Source: Bifidobacterium sp. ESL0704 (GTDB taxonomy: Bacteria > Actinomycetota > Actinomycetes > Actinomycetales > Bifidobacteriaceae). From it: a DNA stretch of 64,000 nt. Each line of letters opens with the position of its first letter. The first letter of the stretch is position 1. The position numbers and the translations under genes were made by a program. Shown here piece after piece: positions 34,813-43,305 of the stretch. The notes beneath the pieces are model-generated. The model was not told the DNA's origin, did not search any database, and saw only the letters and a program-made list of their open reading frames with translations. The stretch is taken from positions 868,001 through 932,000 of the forward strand of contig NZ_CP113929.1 of NCBI RefSeq assembly GCF_029392075.1, in the 5' to 3' direction.

Positions 34813-35643
34813 ATGGATGTGCTGGAACTGACCCGTCGCATAGATATGCCAAAGGAAGCGATGACGTCCTTGAAGCAGGTATTGCCGACGCTTCCCGACA
34901 TCGACAGGGAAGTGATTCGCAGACTGGCTTCGTCGCAGAGTGCCGATGAAATCTCGGCCTGGCACAGCTTGCGGCATCTGCTGAAACCGGATGCCGACGG
35001 TTGGCGTATGCTGGCCGCCATGCTGGGTTGCGCGGCCGATGCAACGTTCAGGCGTTACCTCGATGCAGGCATTCCGCAAGACGTCTTTATCGATACCATG
35101 GCCTGCTTCTCCAGATTCGTGCGGGAGCATAAGACGAGTTACGCCACGTACGGTTTCGACCGGGATTTCTGGACGTACCGGCAGTTGGGGATGAGGCTGT
35201 TCAGGCTCGGCACCTTGGAATTCGAGCTGGTCGAAGGCACCGATGTGCCTGCGGGGATTGAAGGCGACAAGGCTGTCAACGTTCATATTCCCTCGGATGC
35301 CGACCTTGGCGCGGATACGTGCGATGCGTCGTTGAAGCGTGAAGAGCGTTTCATGGCCCGTTTCTTCCCGACGTTTTGCGAGGTCCCCGTCATCTGCGAA
35401 TCATGGCTGTTGAGCCCGGCGCTGAAGCGGCTGCTGCCGCAAGGGTCCCGTATACTGGATTTCCAGCGTCGTTTCCAGCTGGTTTCAACGAACGACGAGG
35501 CCGAAGACTGGCGTGAATGGGTGTTTCAGCGCAATCCGGAACCTGTTGACCGCTTGCCCGAGCGAACTTCGCTGCAGCGCTCCATGAAGCGATGGCTGAT
35601 GGGAGGGCACCGGGTGGGCACTGGGACAGGTGTGCTCATTTGA
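34813..35643 (+). CDS. N-acyltransferase-like protein (NAT_N plus GNAT-like C-terminal domain)
   Basis: This 276-residue protein matches the two-domain 'acyltransferase domain-containing' family: an all-helical N-terminal part (to about 120, with G-I-P-x-x-V-F-I-D-T-M-x-C-F) and a GNAT-like C-terminal part with Y-G-F-D-R, R-Q-L-G-M-R-L-F-R-L-G-T-L-E, H-I-P-S-D-A-D-L and W-L-L-S-P-A-L. The family is usually found beside sugar-utilisation genes and its acceptor is unknown. It begins 49 bases after lacI with AAAGGGA ahead and shares its transcript. It could acylate a sugar intermediate such as an amino sugar, but that is a guess. Confidence 0.75.
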   Translation: MDVLELTRRIDMPKEAMTSLKQVLPTLPDIDREVIRRLASSQSADEISAWHSLRHLLKPDADGWRMLAAMLGCAADATFRRYLDAGIPQDVFIDTMACFSRFVREHKTSYATYGFDRDFWTYRQLGMRLFRLGTLEFELVEGTDVPAGIEGDKAVNVHIPSDADLGADTCDASLKREERFMARFFPTFCEVPVICESWLLSPALKRLLPQGSRILDFQRRFQLVSTNDEAEDWREWVFQRNPEPVDRLPERTSLQRSMKRWLMGGHRVGTGTGVLI

Positions 35644-35734
35644 TCACGTATGCCGTTGAGGCATGTTGCCGACATCAACAAATGTTTTTTAATACTGTCG
35701 ACAAAAGAGTTGTATCCTGACCAGACTTACCGAT

Positions 35735-35775
35735 GGCAAAAGGCTGCCCGATGAGATTTCGGGCAGCCTTTTGCC
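35735..35775. terminator. Bidirectional terminator between acyltransferase and AGE genes
   Basis: A perfect 17-bp stem, GGCAAAAGGCTGCCCGA and its complement, encloses a 7-base loop. The AAAA/TTTT inside the stem gives U-rich ends both ways, which suits the two convergent genes. Confidence 0.88.
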
Positions 35776-35783
35776 AATATGTC

Positions 35784-37016
35784 TTATTGTGCGTTGCTGA
35801 TGGCGGTGGCGATGGAGACCGCCGGGTCGAGGAACGGCACCAGCGTGGACTGAAAGGCGTGGTAGACGTCCGACTTGCCGGGCCAGACCGTGCCGATGAC
35901 CTTGTTGTCTTGGTCGAGCTGGTGGAACCAGCTGCCCTTGTCGTGATCGATGAGGTGTTCGTCGACATATTGCGCGAAGGTGGCGTACCAGTCGCGGTAC
36001 TCGCTCTTGCCGGTCACCTTGAAGAGGGTGGCGGAGGTGTTGAGCGACTCGGCCAGCGTCCAGTGCATGCGGTCGGTGACCACCGGATTGCCGTCCCAAT
36101 CGACGGTGTAGGCCATGCCCACGGTACCGTTGCGGTTCCAGCCGTCGGCGACCGCCTGATTGAAGAGGTGCTCGGCGGCGTCGATGTACGGTTGCGCGCC
36201 TGAGCGGTTGGCGAACGAGCTCAGCGCCCATTGCGTGATCAGGCGGGCCCACTCGATGCCGTGGCCGGGGGTGGCGCCGTAGGGCTTGAACTGGTCGTCC
36301 TTCTTGTCGGCGTTGTATTCGAGGTCGATCGACCAATCCGGACCGAAATGCTCCGGAATGCGCCAGCCGTTGTTCTTCGCCCAGCCCACGACGTGGTCGA
36401 TGATGCGGCCGGCGCGCACGCGGTACCTGTTGTCGCCGGTGGCGTCGGCGACGGCGAGGAAGGCCTCGGTGGTGTGCATGTTGGCGTTGATGCCGCGGTA
36501 GTCGTCAAGCGTGGAGAACGTCGAATCCCAGGTGTCGACGGCCAGCCCGTTCTTCTCGTCCCAGAAGTACTGGTCGTAGGTGGCGAGCACCTCGTCCAGC
36601 AGTTCTTTGGCGCCGGGGCGCCCGGCCAGCAGGGCCGAGGAGGCGGAAAGCATCACGAAGGCGTGCGGATAGCAGGTCTTGCCGGGCTCTGGAGTGCCGT
36701 CGGCCTGAATCGAGGGATACCAGCCGCCGTTCTTGTCGTCGTGCAGGATGCCGGTCAGTCCTTTGAGCCCGGCGTCCACGAGCTTGTCGGCGCCCGGCCA
36801 TCCCAGCATGGCGGCGATGGCATAGACGTGGGTCATGCGTCCGGTGATCCAGGTCTGCACGCCGTGCGAGGGGTCGATGCGGCCCTCGTCGTCAAGCCAG
36901 CCCGACCCGCCTTGCGGCAGCGCGAAACCCTTGCCGAAGTCCAGCAGTTCGTAGGTCTCGTTAGCCATGAAGGTGCGGTTGGCCACCGTGCCCAATTCGT
37001 ATTTCGGATTCGTCAT
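35784..37016 (-). CDS. AGE-family sugar isomerase, probably D-mannose isomerase
   Basis: This 410-residue (alpha/alpha)6-barrel protein belongs to the N-acylglucosamine 2-epimerase family: R-M-T-H-V-Y near 60, N-A-N-M-H-T-T-E-A-F, P-G-H-G-I-E-W and a final D-V-Y-H-A-F. The His/Arg/Glu positions fit both epimerases and aldose-ketose isomerases of the YihS/mannose isomerase type. B. longum N-glycan loci use such an enzyme to turn mannose into fructose, and the PfkB fructokinase in this window would complete that route, so mannose isomerase is favoured. A LacI-type operator lies about 90-105 bases upstream. No mannokinase or ManA homologue is seen in the locus. Confidence 0.85.
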   Translation of the reverse strand: MTNPKYELGTVANRTFMANETYELLDFGKGFALPQGGSGWLDDEGRIDPSHGVQTWITGRMTHVYAIAAMLGWPGADKLVDAGLKGLTGILHDDKNGGWYPSIQADGTPEPGKTCYPHAFVMLSASSALLAGRPGAKELLDEVLATYDQYFWDEKNGLAVDTWDSTFSTLDDYRGINANMHTTEAFLAVADATGDNRYRVRAGRIIDHVVGWAKNNGWRIPEHFGPDWSIDLEYNADKKDDQFKPYGATPGHGIEWARLITQWALSSFANRSGAQPYIDAAEHLFNQAVADGWNRNGTVGMAYTVDWDGNPVVTDRMHWTLAESLNTSATLFKVTGKSEYRDWYATFAQYVDEHLIDHDKGSWFHQLDQDNKVIGTVWPGKSDVYHAFQSTLVPFLDPAVSIATAISNAQ

Positions 37017-37103
37017 CGTATTGCCGTTCCTTTCGTTGTTCCGGGCGATCCATGCATCCTCACTGTGATTGCCCAGTAAGTCTTGATGCCGCTTTGCGAC
37101 CAG

Positions 37104-37121
37104 TACTTAACCGTTTTAGTT
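37104..37121. promoter_or_regulatory. LacI-type operator before the AGE isomerase gene
   Basis: TACTTAACCGTTTTAGTT keeps 15 of 18 positions of the transporter operator. It lies in the 195-base gap between the GH125 stop and the AGE start, so the isomerase likely has its own repressed promoter. Confidence 0.7.
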
Positions 37122-37211
37122 TAGCGCGATGATCGCACTTTGGCATTGGCGTGTCACCGCCAGTGCCGTTGCAGGCCATCGCGTCGGTGGCCTGTGCAGC
37201 ATCGGGTTGGG

Positions 37212-38537
37212 TCAGCGCTGCACACGGATGCCGAAGTAGTCCATCACCAGCTCGCAGAACATCATGTTGGCCCAGCTGAACCACGGCCTGGTGTATCGGC
37301 TCGGGTCGTTGACGTCGAAGCCTTCGTGCATTAGGTGCGTGCCGTCGGTGGTGGCGACCAGCGTGTTGAGCAGGTGCGCTTTTTCGGCCTTGTCGCCGCT
37401 GGTGAGCCCCTGCATCGCCAGAGCGATGGGCCAGACACGCTCCGGGTCGGTGTGCGAGGAGCCGATGCCGGCGGCGTAACGGCCGGTGTAATAGTACGGG
37501 TTTTCCTGGCTGAGCAGGGTTCTTCTGGTCGCCTGGTAGGTCGGGTCGTCTTCGGTGCAGAATCCGAGATATGGTGCCGCGAGCAGATTGGGGATGTTGG
37601 CGTCGTCCATCAGCGTGGCGTGGCCGAGTCCGTCGGTTTCGTAGGCGTAGACGGTTTCGCCGTCACGGTTTTCGGTGGTGCCGTGGGTGCGTATGCCTTC
37701 CCTGATATCGCCTTCCAGCTTCTTCGCGCGCTTGGCGATATCGGGCCGGTTTAGCCCGGCAGGAAGATTCGGGTCGCTGCCGTCGAACAGGCGTGCCAGA
37801 TATCCGAGAATGACACTCGCGAACATATTGGCCGGTACCAGATAGTGGTAGCTGCAGCTGTCGTCGCTGGGCCGGAAACCGGACCAGGTCATGCCGGTCG
37901 CGGCCACGGGCGTACCGCGGCCGTCACAGCTGAGGGTGTTGGTGGGCAGCGTTGTGTCGCGAATGAAGAAATACGGCGATTGCTCGTGGTGTTGCTCGAG
38001 CGAAAGGACATCAAGGACCGAGGTGACCGCCTTGATGAAATCGGCATTGAAATGCGCGGTGTAACCGGTGTTGCGGTAGAGCAGCCAGGCCAGCTGCATG
38101 GAGTAGCACAGCGAGTCCAGTTCGTATTTGCGCTCCCAGAGCCACGGGCTGGTGCGGTCCGTCTTGTCGTTTTTGTCCCACGACGCGCCGTTCGCTGTTT
38201 CGTTGAAGGCGTTGGCGTAAGGGTCGATGGTGATGTAGAAGGACTGACGTCTCGACAGCCCGCCGATGAGCTCGGCCAGGTCCGGGTCGTCTTTGGCGAT
38301 CGACAGGTACGGTCGCATCTGGGCGGTGGAATCGCGCAGCCACATCGCCGGAATGTCACCGGTCACCAGGAAGGTGCTGCCGTCGCTTTCGCGTCGCACG
38401 GTCGTGGTCAGCGTGTTGGCGAACGCCTTGTTGAACGTCAGCGCCCAGTCGGCGTGTTCCTCGCCGCACAGATCGGTGATATGCGTCATAAAGTCTTGAA
38501 CCGATTCCGGTACCTGTTGGGTTGCAGCCCCGCTCAT
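37212..38537 (-). CDS. GH125 exo-alpha-1,6-mannosidase, cytosolic
   Basis: This 441-residue enzyme of usual family length has no signal peptide. Diagnostic GH125 blocks are V-T-G-D-I-P-A-M-W-L-R-D-S-T-A-Q near 58-73, W-E-R-K-Y-E-L-D-S-L-C-Y near 132-144 and G-M-T-W-S-G-F-R-P-S-D-D near 217-228. The family removes terminal alpha-1,6-mannose by inversion, the step after GH38 trimming exposes the core branch. It is divergent from the GH20 gene and shares a control region with an ATGT/ACAT palindrome 32 bases ahead of its start. Confidence 0.92.
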   Translation of the reverse strand: MSGAATQQVPESVQDFMTHITDLCGEEHADWALTFNKAFANTLTTTVRRESDGSTFLVTGDIPAMWLRDSTAQMRPYLSIAKDDPDLAELIGGLSRRQSFYITIDPYANAFNETANGASWDKNDKTDRTSPWLWERKYELDSLCYSMQLAWLLYRNTGYTAHFNADFIKAVTSVLDVLSLEQHHEQSPYFFIRDTTLPTNTLSCDGRGTPVAATGMTWSGFRPSDDSCSYHYLVPANMFASVILGYLARLFDGSDPNLPAGLNRPDIAKRAKKLEGDIREGIRTHGTTENRDGETVYAYETDGLGHATLMDDANIPNLLAAPYLGFCTEDDPTYQATRRTLLSQENPYYYTGRYAAGIGSSHTDPERVWPIALAMQGLTSGDKAEKAHLLNTLVATTDGTHLMHEGFDVNDPSRYTRPWFSWANMMFCELVMDYFGIRVQR

Positions 38538-38568
38538 TTGTTCACTCCAGTCTGAGTTGGTTTTCTTT

Positions 38569-38587
38569 ATGTCATGTTACATTACAT
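38569..38587. promoter_or_regulatory. Operator-like palindrome between GH125 and GH20
   Basis: ATGTCATGTTACATTACAT is a near-perfect palindrome (three central mismatches when extended one base each way). Its ATGT...ACAT half-sites and 19-base length match the site at 40834-40852 upstream of the ROK regulator gene, which makes that regulator its likely ligand. Confidence 0.55.
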
Positions 38588-38737
38588 AATAGTCAAAGAA
38601 TTCAATATGATTTCTTAAAAGCTGGATTGATGGATCCTGCGCCGACAGGCTTTCGACCAATCCGGTTTTCGGCTTCCTGCCGAATCGTGGTAATGGGTAA
38701 TGACATTTTTTTTCAATAAAGACAGTGAGGACTGATC

Positions 38738-40732
38738 ATGTCATATCAAACCGTCTCGGCATCTTGCCTGAGCGTTTCAGGCAAACCGATCGCTTTGGTC
38801 CCCTGGCCGCAAAGCGTGGCTGTGGAGCCCGGCAAGTATGTGTCGCTGTTGGAAGGGACGGTGGTCGAAAGTGAGGCTGTAGAGGATCTGCCCGGGGGAT
38901 TGCTGGCCCGCGAACTCGCCGACGAACTGAACGCCGCGACCGGAGGGGTTTGGCAGACGGCCCGTGGCGGGTGGCCTGGCGAGGTGAGGCTTGACATCGA
39001 CGATTCTCTGGGTGAACAGGCTTCCCGCATCGACATCACAGACGGCGGCATCGCTGTCACGGGCGGAGACCGGGCGGGGCTGCGTTCTGCAGTGGCGACG
39101 GTGCGCCAACTGTTGCGGCAATGCGGCGGCAGGCTTCCCGTCTTGCGTATCGTCGATGCTCCTGTCTTCAAGGTGCGCGGCTATTATCTGGATGTGACCC
39201 GTGGCCGTGTGCCGACATTGCAATGGCTCAAGCAGTGGGCCGACAACCTTGAGCTATACAAATACAATCAGCTTCAGCTTTATATCGAGCATTCCTTCGC
39301 TTTCCCGGGGCTGAGCGAGGCATGGCGTGGCCTTGACCCGTTGACCCCGAACGAGATCATGGAATTCGACCGGTACTGCGCCGAGCGGGGGATCGAGCTA
39401 GTGCCTTCGGTGTCCACTTTCGGCCATCTCTACGTCATCCTGCGTACCCACGAATTCCGCGAACTCGGCGAATTTCCCGAAGACGCCGACAGGCCGTTCA
39501 GCTTCATCGAACGTCAGGAGCATCATACCCTCAACGTGGCGCTGGACAAGGCGTTTGCATTCTCCGTATCGCTTATCGACCGCTACATGCCGCTGTTCTC
39601 CTCGAAGAAATTCAATATCGGAGCGGACGAGACCTTCGACCTCGGTCGCGGGCGCTCCCGCCTTTCGATGGGCGACTCCACCATCAGCAGCGTCTATGCC
39701 GATTATGTCAATCGGCTGAGCGCCCATATCGCGGCGCTCGGGCACGAGCCGATGATGTGGGCGGACATCGTGCTGCAATACCCCGATATGCTGCCGAAAC
39801 TTGACAGGAAAACGACGCTGCTCAACTGGCAATACAGCCCCCAGGTCACCGAAAAGACCTTCGACGTGCTGGCCGAAGCCGGCGCTCGCCAGTACGTCTG
39901 TCCTGCCGTGCATGGCTGGAACCAGCTGCTGCCTTCGCTCGATGACGCATGGGAAAACACCCGCAAGGTCGGCCGTTACGGCCAGCAATCAGGCGCTGCA
40001 GGGTATCTGGTCACCGATTGGGGCGATTATGGCCATGTCAATGACCCGCGCTTGAGCATGCCCGGCATGATGTACGGCGCAGAAACAGCCTGGCGAGGCG
40101 AAAGCGACGATTTCGAGGAACTCAACTTGCGCGTGGAACGGCTTTCCTTCGGCGATACCGGGTCCACGGTGCTCAAAGCGTGGAGGGATTGCCGATCCTC
40201 GTCGAGTTTCACTTGGGCCGATGCCGTTTTCTTCCTTGAACTGGATTCCGGTGATGGCAGCCTCAACAAGGATGTCCAGCACACGTTTGCGGATGTGGCT
40301 GATTCCCGGCGGCAAGCGGTCGCCGACGCCGGTGATTTGGTTGAGGCACGGCGCCGCCTGCTGACAATCAAAGAGGCGGGCCTGCGGCAGGTGCCGCAGA
40401 AGGCTTCCGCTCTGGAGCAAATGCAGGAGGCTCTGCAGCTCGCGGGCGTCAGAGTGAACGACAACGCGATGGCCGGGGTGCTGCTGCGGATGGCTCAAGG
40501 ACTGGATCTTTTCGACCGGTGCGGTTGGTGGCTGGCGCGGGATTGCGGCCTGATCGCAGCCGACGCCGACGATGAGGAGGCGTTGCCGAGCCCCGTCGCG
40601 CTCGTCGGCCAGATCGAGTGCTGGTTCGAGGGCTACCGTGCCATGTGGCGTCAGGTCAGCAAGGAATCCGAACTTGGCCGTATCGGCCAGGTGGTCTGGC
40701 GTCTGGCCGATATCCTTCGTGCCATGGCTTGA
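38738..40732 (+). CDS. GH20 beta-N-acetylhexosaminidase, cytosolic
   Basis: This 664-residue enzyme without signal peptide has a GH20b-like N-terminal alpha/beta domain (to about 140). The barrel carries the GH20 catalytic pair D297-E298 in N-I-G-A-D-E-T: E is the acid and D orients the 2-acetamido group. G-A-E-T-A-W-R-G (about 449) is also typical. A helical C-terminal region of about 170 residues resembles cytosolic GH20 enzymes of sugar loci. It would release GlcNAc from complex or hybrid N-glycan arms or chitobiose-type fragments. GTGAGGA precedes the start. It is divergent from GH125. Confidence 0.88.
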   Translation: MSYQTVSASCLSVSGKPIALVPWPQSVAVEPGKYVSLLEGTVVESEAVEDLPGGLLARELADELNAATGGVWQTARGGWPGEVRLDIDDSLGEQASRIDITDGGIAVTGGDRAGLRSAVATVRQLLRQCGGRLPVLRIVDAPVFKVRGYYLDVTRGRVPTLQWLKQWADNLELYKYNQLQLYIEHSFAFPGLSEAWRGLDPLTPNEIMEFDRYCAERGIELVPSVSTFGHLYVILRTHEFRELGEFPEDADRPFSFIERQEHHTLNVALDKAFAFSVSLIDRYMPLFSSKKFNIGADETFDLGRGRSRLSMGDSTISSVYADYVNRLSAHIAALGHEPMMWADIVLQYPDMLPKLDRKTTLLNWQYSPQVTEKTFDVLAEAGARQYVCPAVHGWNQLLPSLDDAWENTRKVGRYGQQSGAAGYLVTDWGDYGHVNDPRLSMPGMMYGAETAWRGESDDFEELNLRVERLSFGDTGSTVLKAWRDCRSSSSFTWADAVFFLELDSGDGSLNKDVQHTFADVADSRRQAVADAGDLVEARRRLLTIKEAGLRQVPQKASALEQMQEALQLAGVRVNDNAMAGVLLRMAQGLDLFDRCGWWLARDCGLIAADADDEEALPSPVALVGQIECWFEGYRAMWRQVSKESELGRIGQVVWRLADILRAMA

Positions 40733-40833
40733 AAACGGGCGTTGGAACGAGGGCAAGGGCAGAAGAGGCAGACAGGTCGGCAATCTGATGACTTCGTGCT
40801 CTCTCAAGAAAGTAGAGTATCGGCTATATGATA

Positions 40834-40852
40834 ATGTAAGTATAGTTTACAT
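40834..40852. promoter_or_regulatory. Operator-like palindrome before the ROK-nag operon
   Basis: ATGTAAGTATAGTTTACAT has perfect ATGTAA/TTACAT arms. It begins inside a GATAAT -10-like box (40830-40835), so binding would block the promoter. It shares outer half-sites and length with 38569-38587. Confidence 0.6.
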
Positions 40853-40890
40853 AAGATTGTTATGCGGTGACGATGCTTGAAGGAGGGTCT

Positions 40891-42144
40891 ATGAGTCGCA
40901 GGCCATTGAAGTCCGATCCTTCCGACGTGCGCGCCAACAATATTCGCGCCGCTTTTTCTCTGGTAAGCCGCGAGGGAAAGATGACCCGTGCCGAGCTCGG
41001 ACGTCGCATGGGGCTTTCCAGAATGGCAGTCAGCGACGTGGTCTCGCAAATGGTGGGCAACCGGCTGCTGCGTAAAGTGGGATTGGACCGGCGAACCGGG
41101 CGAGGCAAGCGTTCGGTGATGCTCGCTGTCGACACTGATGGATGGCTTGTGGCGTCCGTGGATTTGACCCAACGCTACGTACTTCGGGCAGTGCTCACGG
41201 ATCTGCTTGGACATATCGTCGAACGCGTTGAGATTCCGTATGAGTGCTCCGGAAGTTTGCGCTTCGAAACCGTGGATGCCTTATGCGCCAAAGTGCTCGG
41301 TCAGGCTGACCGACCGGTTTTGGGGCTGGGGGTTGCGGTGCCTGGCGTGGTGAATCCCGAAGGCACGGTCATCCGCTCGGTGGCCCTTGGCTGGAGCGAT
41401 GTCGCGTTGCGGGCGCATCTCGAGCAGGCACACCATCTGCCGGTTCTGGTCTGCAACGATGTCAACATGGGGCTGTTGGGGGAATGCACCTTCGGCGAGG
41501 GTTCCGCGGATTCCCTCTTTGTGCGTATCGGGCAGGGCGTGGGTGCAGCGGTGTGCGTGAGCGGCAAGATCGTTGACGGCAGCGGTTATTCGGCCGGTGA
41601 AATCGGGCATGTCGTGGTCGACCCGCAAGGTCCGGAATGCGTTTGCGGCAAACACGGGTGTCTGGAAACGATGGTCAGCGTCCCCAGGCTGCGCGAGCGG
41701 CTTGCCGCCCAGACGCAAACCCGTGAAACCGTCTTGAGGCAAGCCGGAACGATGCTGGGTGCGGCACTGGCCATGTCGATCGGATTGTTGGATCTGGCCG
41801 ACATCTCCGTGGCCGGTCCGGCCGATATCGTCGGTACGGCTTTTCTCGACGGCATGCGCGACGAACTGAAAGCCAAAACCTTTGTCGATTATCATTGCCA
41901 GCCGGCGGTGCACCGTTGCGAACAGGGCGATGACCTGGTGTTGCGAGGCCAGGCCGTGGCCGTCGTGTGTCGGCTGGTCGACAGCGTTCGCGATCGTGAC
42001 GGCAACGATGACAACCACAGGGGAAATGCGGCGGCCGATACTCTCGAGGGCACGTTGGGCGAATCGGAGCGTCCCCATGACAGTACGGACGCCGTGCAGC
42101 CGACCAAGCTGATGACGAAGATGGAAGTCGCTGGGTCAAGATGA
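40891..42144 (+). CDS. ROK-family transcriptional regulator (NagC-like)
   Basis: This 417-residue regulator has a winged helix (about 18-65: R-A-E-L-G-R-R-M-G-L-S-R-M-A-V-S-D-V) followed by a ROK sugar-binding domain with the zinc motif C-V-C-G-K-H-G-C-L-E near 251-260. Such proteins repress GlcNAc genes until a GlcNAc-derived ligand binds. ATG 40891 follows AAGGAGGG exactly. The last 60 residues form a polar, probably disordered tail. The gene overlaps the ROK kinase start and heads the nag operon. The ATGT/ACAT palindrome in its promoter suggests autoregulation. Confidence 0.9.
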   Translation: MSRRPLKSDPSDVRANNIRAAFSLVSREGKMTRAELGRRMGLSRMAVSDVVSQMVGNRLLRKVGLDRRTGRGKRSVMLAVDTDGWLVASVDLTQRYVLRAVLTDLLGHIVERVEIPYECSGSLRFETVDALCAKVLGQADRPVLGLGVAVPGVVNPEGTVIRSVALGWSDVALRAHLEQAHHLPVLVCNDVNMGLLGECTFGEGSADSLFVRIGQGVGAAVCVSGKIVDGSGYSAGEIGHVVVDPQGPECVCGKHGCLETMVSVPRLRERLAAQTQTRETVLRQAGTMLGAALAMSIGLLDLADISVAGPADIVGTAFLDGMRDELKAKTFVDYHCQPAVHRCEQGDDLVLRGQAVAVVCRLVDSVRDRDGNDDNHRGNAAADTLEGTLGESERPHDSTDAVQPTKLMTKMEVAGSR

Positions 42145-43235
42145 AGGATGAGGTAATGTACAACGCGGATGACCTCGAAAACGTTGCCGACGGGAGCCGG
42201 AAGAAAATCCCGTCTTACGGCGAGAAGGTTCTGCCGTGCTCGGGCCGCTATATCGGCGTGGATATCGGGGGAACCAAAATCGCGGGTGCGCTGATCCGCT
42301 TCGACGCCGACGGAGGCTGCCGTGTCTTAGGTCTGCAACGAGTCAAGGCCCGGCGTGGCAACAAGCAGGTCCTTGAGGACGTGAACCGTGTCGTACGCTT
42401 GTTGTCCGATTGTGCGTCGCCAAGCGCATTGGCGGAAGCGAACCATGGCGAAGATTGCCGGATCAGGGGCATAGGGCTGGGCATTCCCGGTCGCGTCGAT
42501 TCGCAAACCGGTGTGGTGGCGAATGTTGCGAATCTGGATATCAGCAATCTTTCGCTAGGCGACGAAATAGCCAAACTGACGGGTTTGCCGGCCCATGTCG
42601 TCAACGATGTCAATGCGGCGGCATTCGGAGCTTATGCCATGCTTGGGCAGCAAGATCGGCGGTTTGCGCAAACGCAATCCGAGGAAGACGTGATCGCGTT
42701 TCTCAATCTCGGAACCGGATTGGCCGCAGGTGTGCTGCGCAACGGCATGCTGGATCATGGCTTCAGCGGGGTCGTCGGCGAAATAGGCCATATTCCCGTT
42801 GAGCGACATGGCTGGGCTTGCGGATGCGGGCAGAAGGGCTGTCTTGAAACGGCCGCCGGAGGCAATGGCATCAAACGAATGTGGCCTCAGGCGGATCCGC
42901 CTATGCCGGACATCATCGCGAAATCGCACGATGTGTCGGATCCTGAACATCATGCGGCCATTGAGACGCTGGCCACGGTGATCGGGGCCATCGCGGACAC
43001 GATCGACATCCTCGCCATGGCGGTGGATCCCAGAATCATCATGATCGGCGGGGGAACGGCAAAGACGGGGAAGCCGTTGCTTGACGAAATCCGTGCGGAA
43101 CTTCTCAGGCGCGGACGAGACAGCGCATTTATCGCTTCGTTGAAACTGGAAAACAGGCTTGTTCTGGCCGATCCGTCGCAGCCGATCGGATGTATCGGCG
43201 CGGGGTATGCGATGGCCAGAACCATCAATGAATAG
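42141..43235 (+). CDS. ROK-family sugar kinase (GlcNAc or related hexose)
   Basis: This 364-residue kinase has the phosphate-binding motif G-V-D-I-G-G-T-K (about 39-46), catalytic V-N-D-V-N-A-A near 154 and the ROK zinc signature G-H-I-P-V plus C-G-C-G-Q-K-G-C-L-E. There is no DNA-binding domain. Between a NagC-like regulator and nagB it most likely phosphorylates GlcNAc released by GH20, GH5 or GH3; glucose or mannose cannot be excluded. ATG 42141 overlaps the regulator stop, but AAGGA lies 7 bases before ATG 42156, which may be the real start. The first 35 residues are then an unusually long polar leader. Confidence 0.85.
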   Translation: MKDEVMYNADDLENVADGSRKKIPSYGEKVLPCSGRYIGVDIGGTKIAGALIRFDADGGCRVLGLQRVKARRGNKQVLEDVNRVVRLLSDCASPSALAEANHGEDCRIRGIGLGIPGRVDSQTGVVANVANLDISNLSLGDEIAKLTGLPAHVVNDVNAAAFGAYAMLGQQDRRFAQTQSEEDVIAFLNLGTGLAAGVLRNGMLDHGFSGVVGEIGHIPVERHGWACGCGQKGCLETAAGGNGIKRMWPQADPPMPDIIAKSHDVSDPEHHAAIETLATVIGAIADTIDILAMAVDPRIIMIGGGTAKTGKPLLDEIRAELLRRGRDSAFIASLKLENRLVLADPSQPIGCIGAGYAMARTINE

Positions 43236-43305
43236 AAGATATAGAAGACTTGGGCGTGGTGTCCAACACAACATTCAAACACTCATCACAAGAAGGAGCA
43301 ACAAT

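Noticed and set aside
35784..37016. N-acetylglucosamine 2-epimerase or sialic acid pathway role for the AGE-family gene
   Set aside because: No sialidase, NanA or NanE-type partners are in the locus, while a LacI-type mannoside operator and a fructokinase favour mannose isomerase. The alternative is not excluded by sequence.
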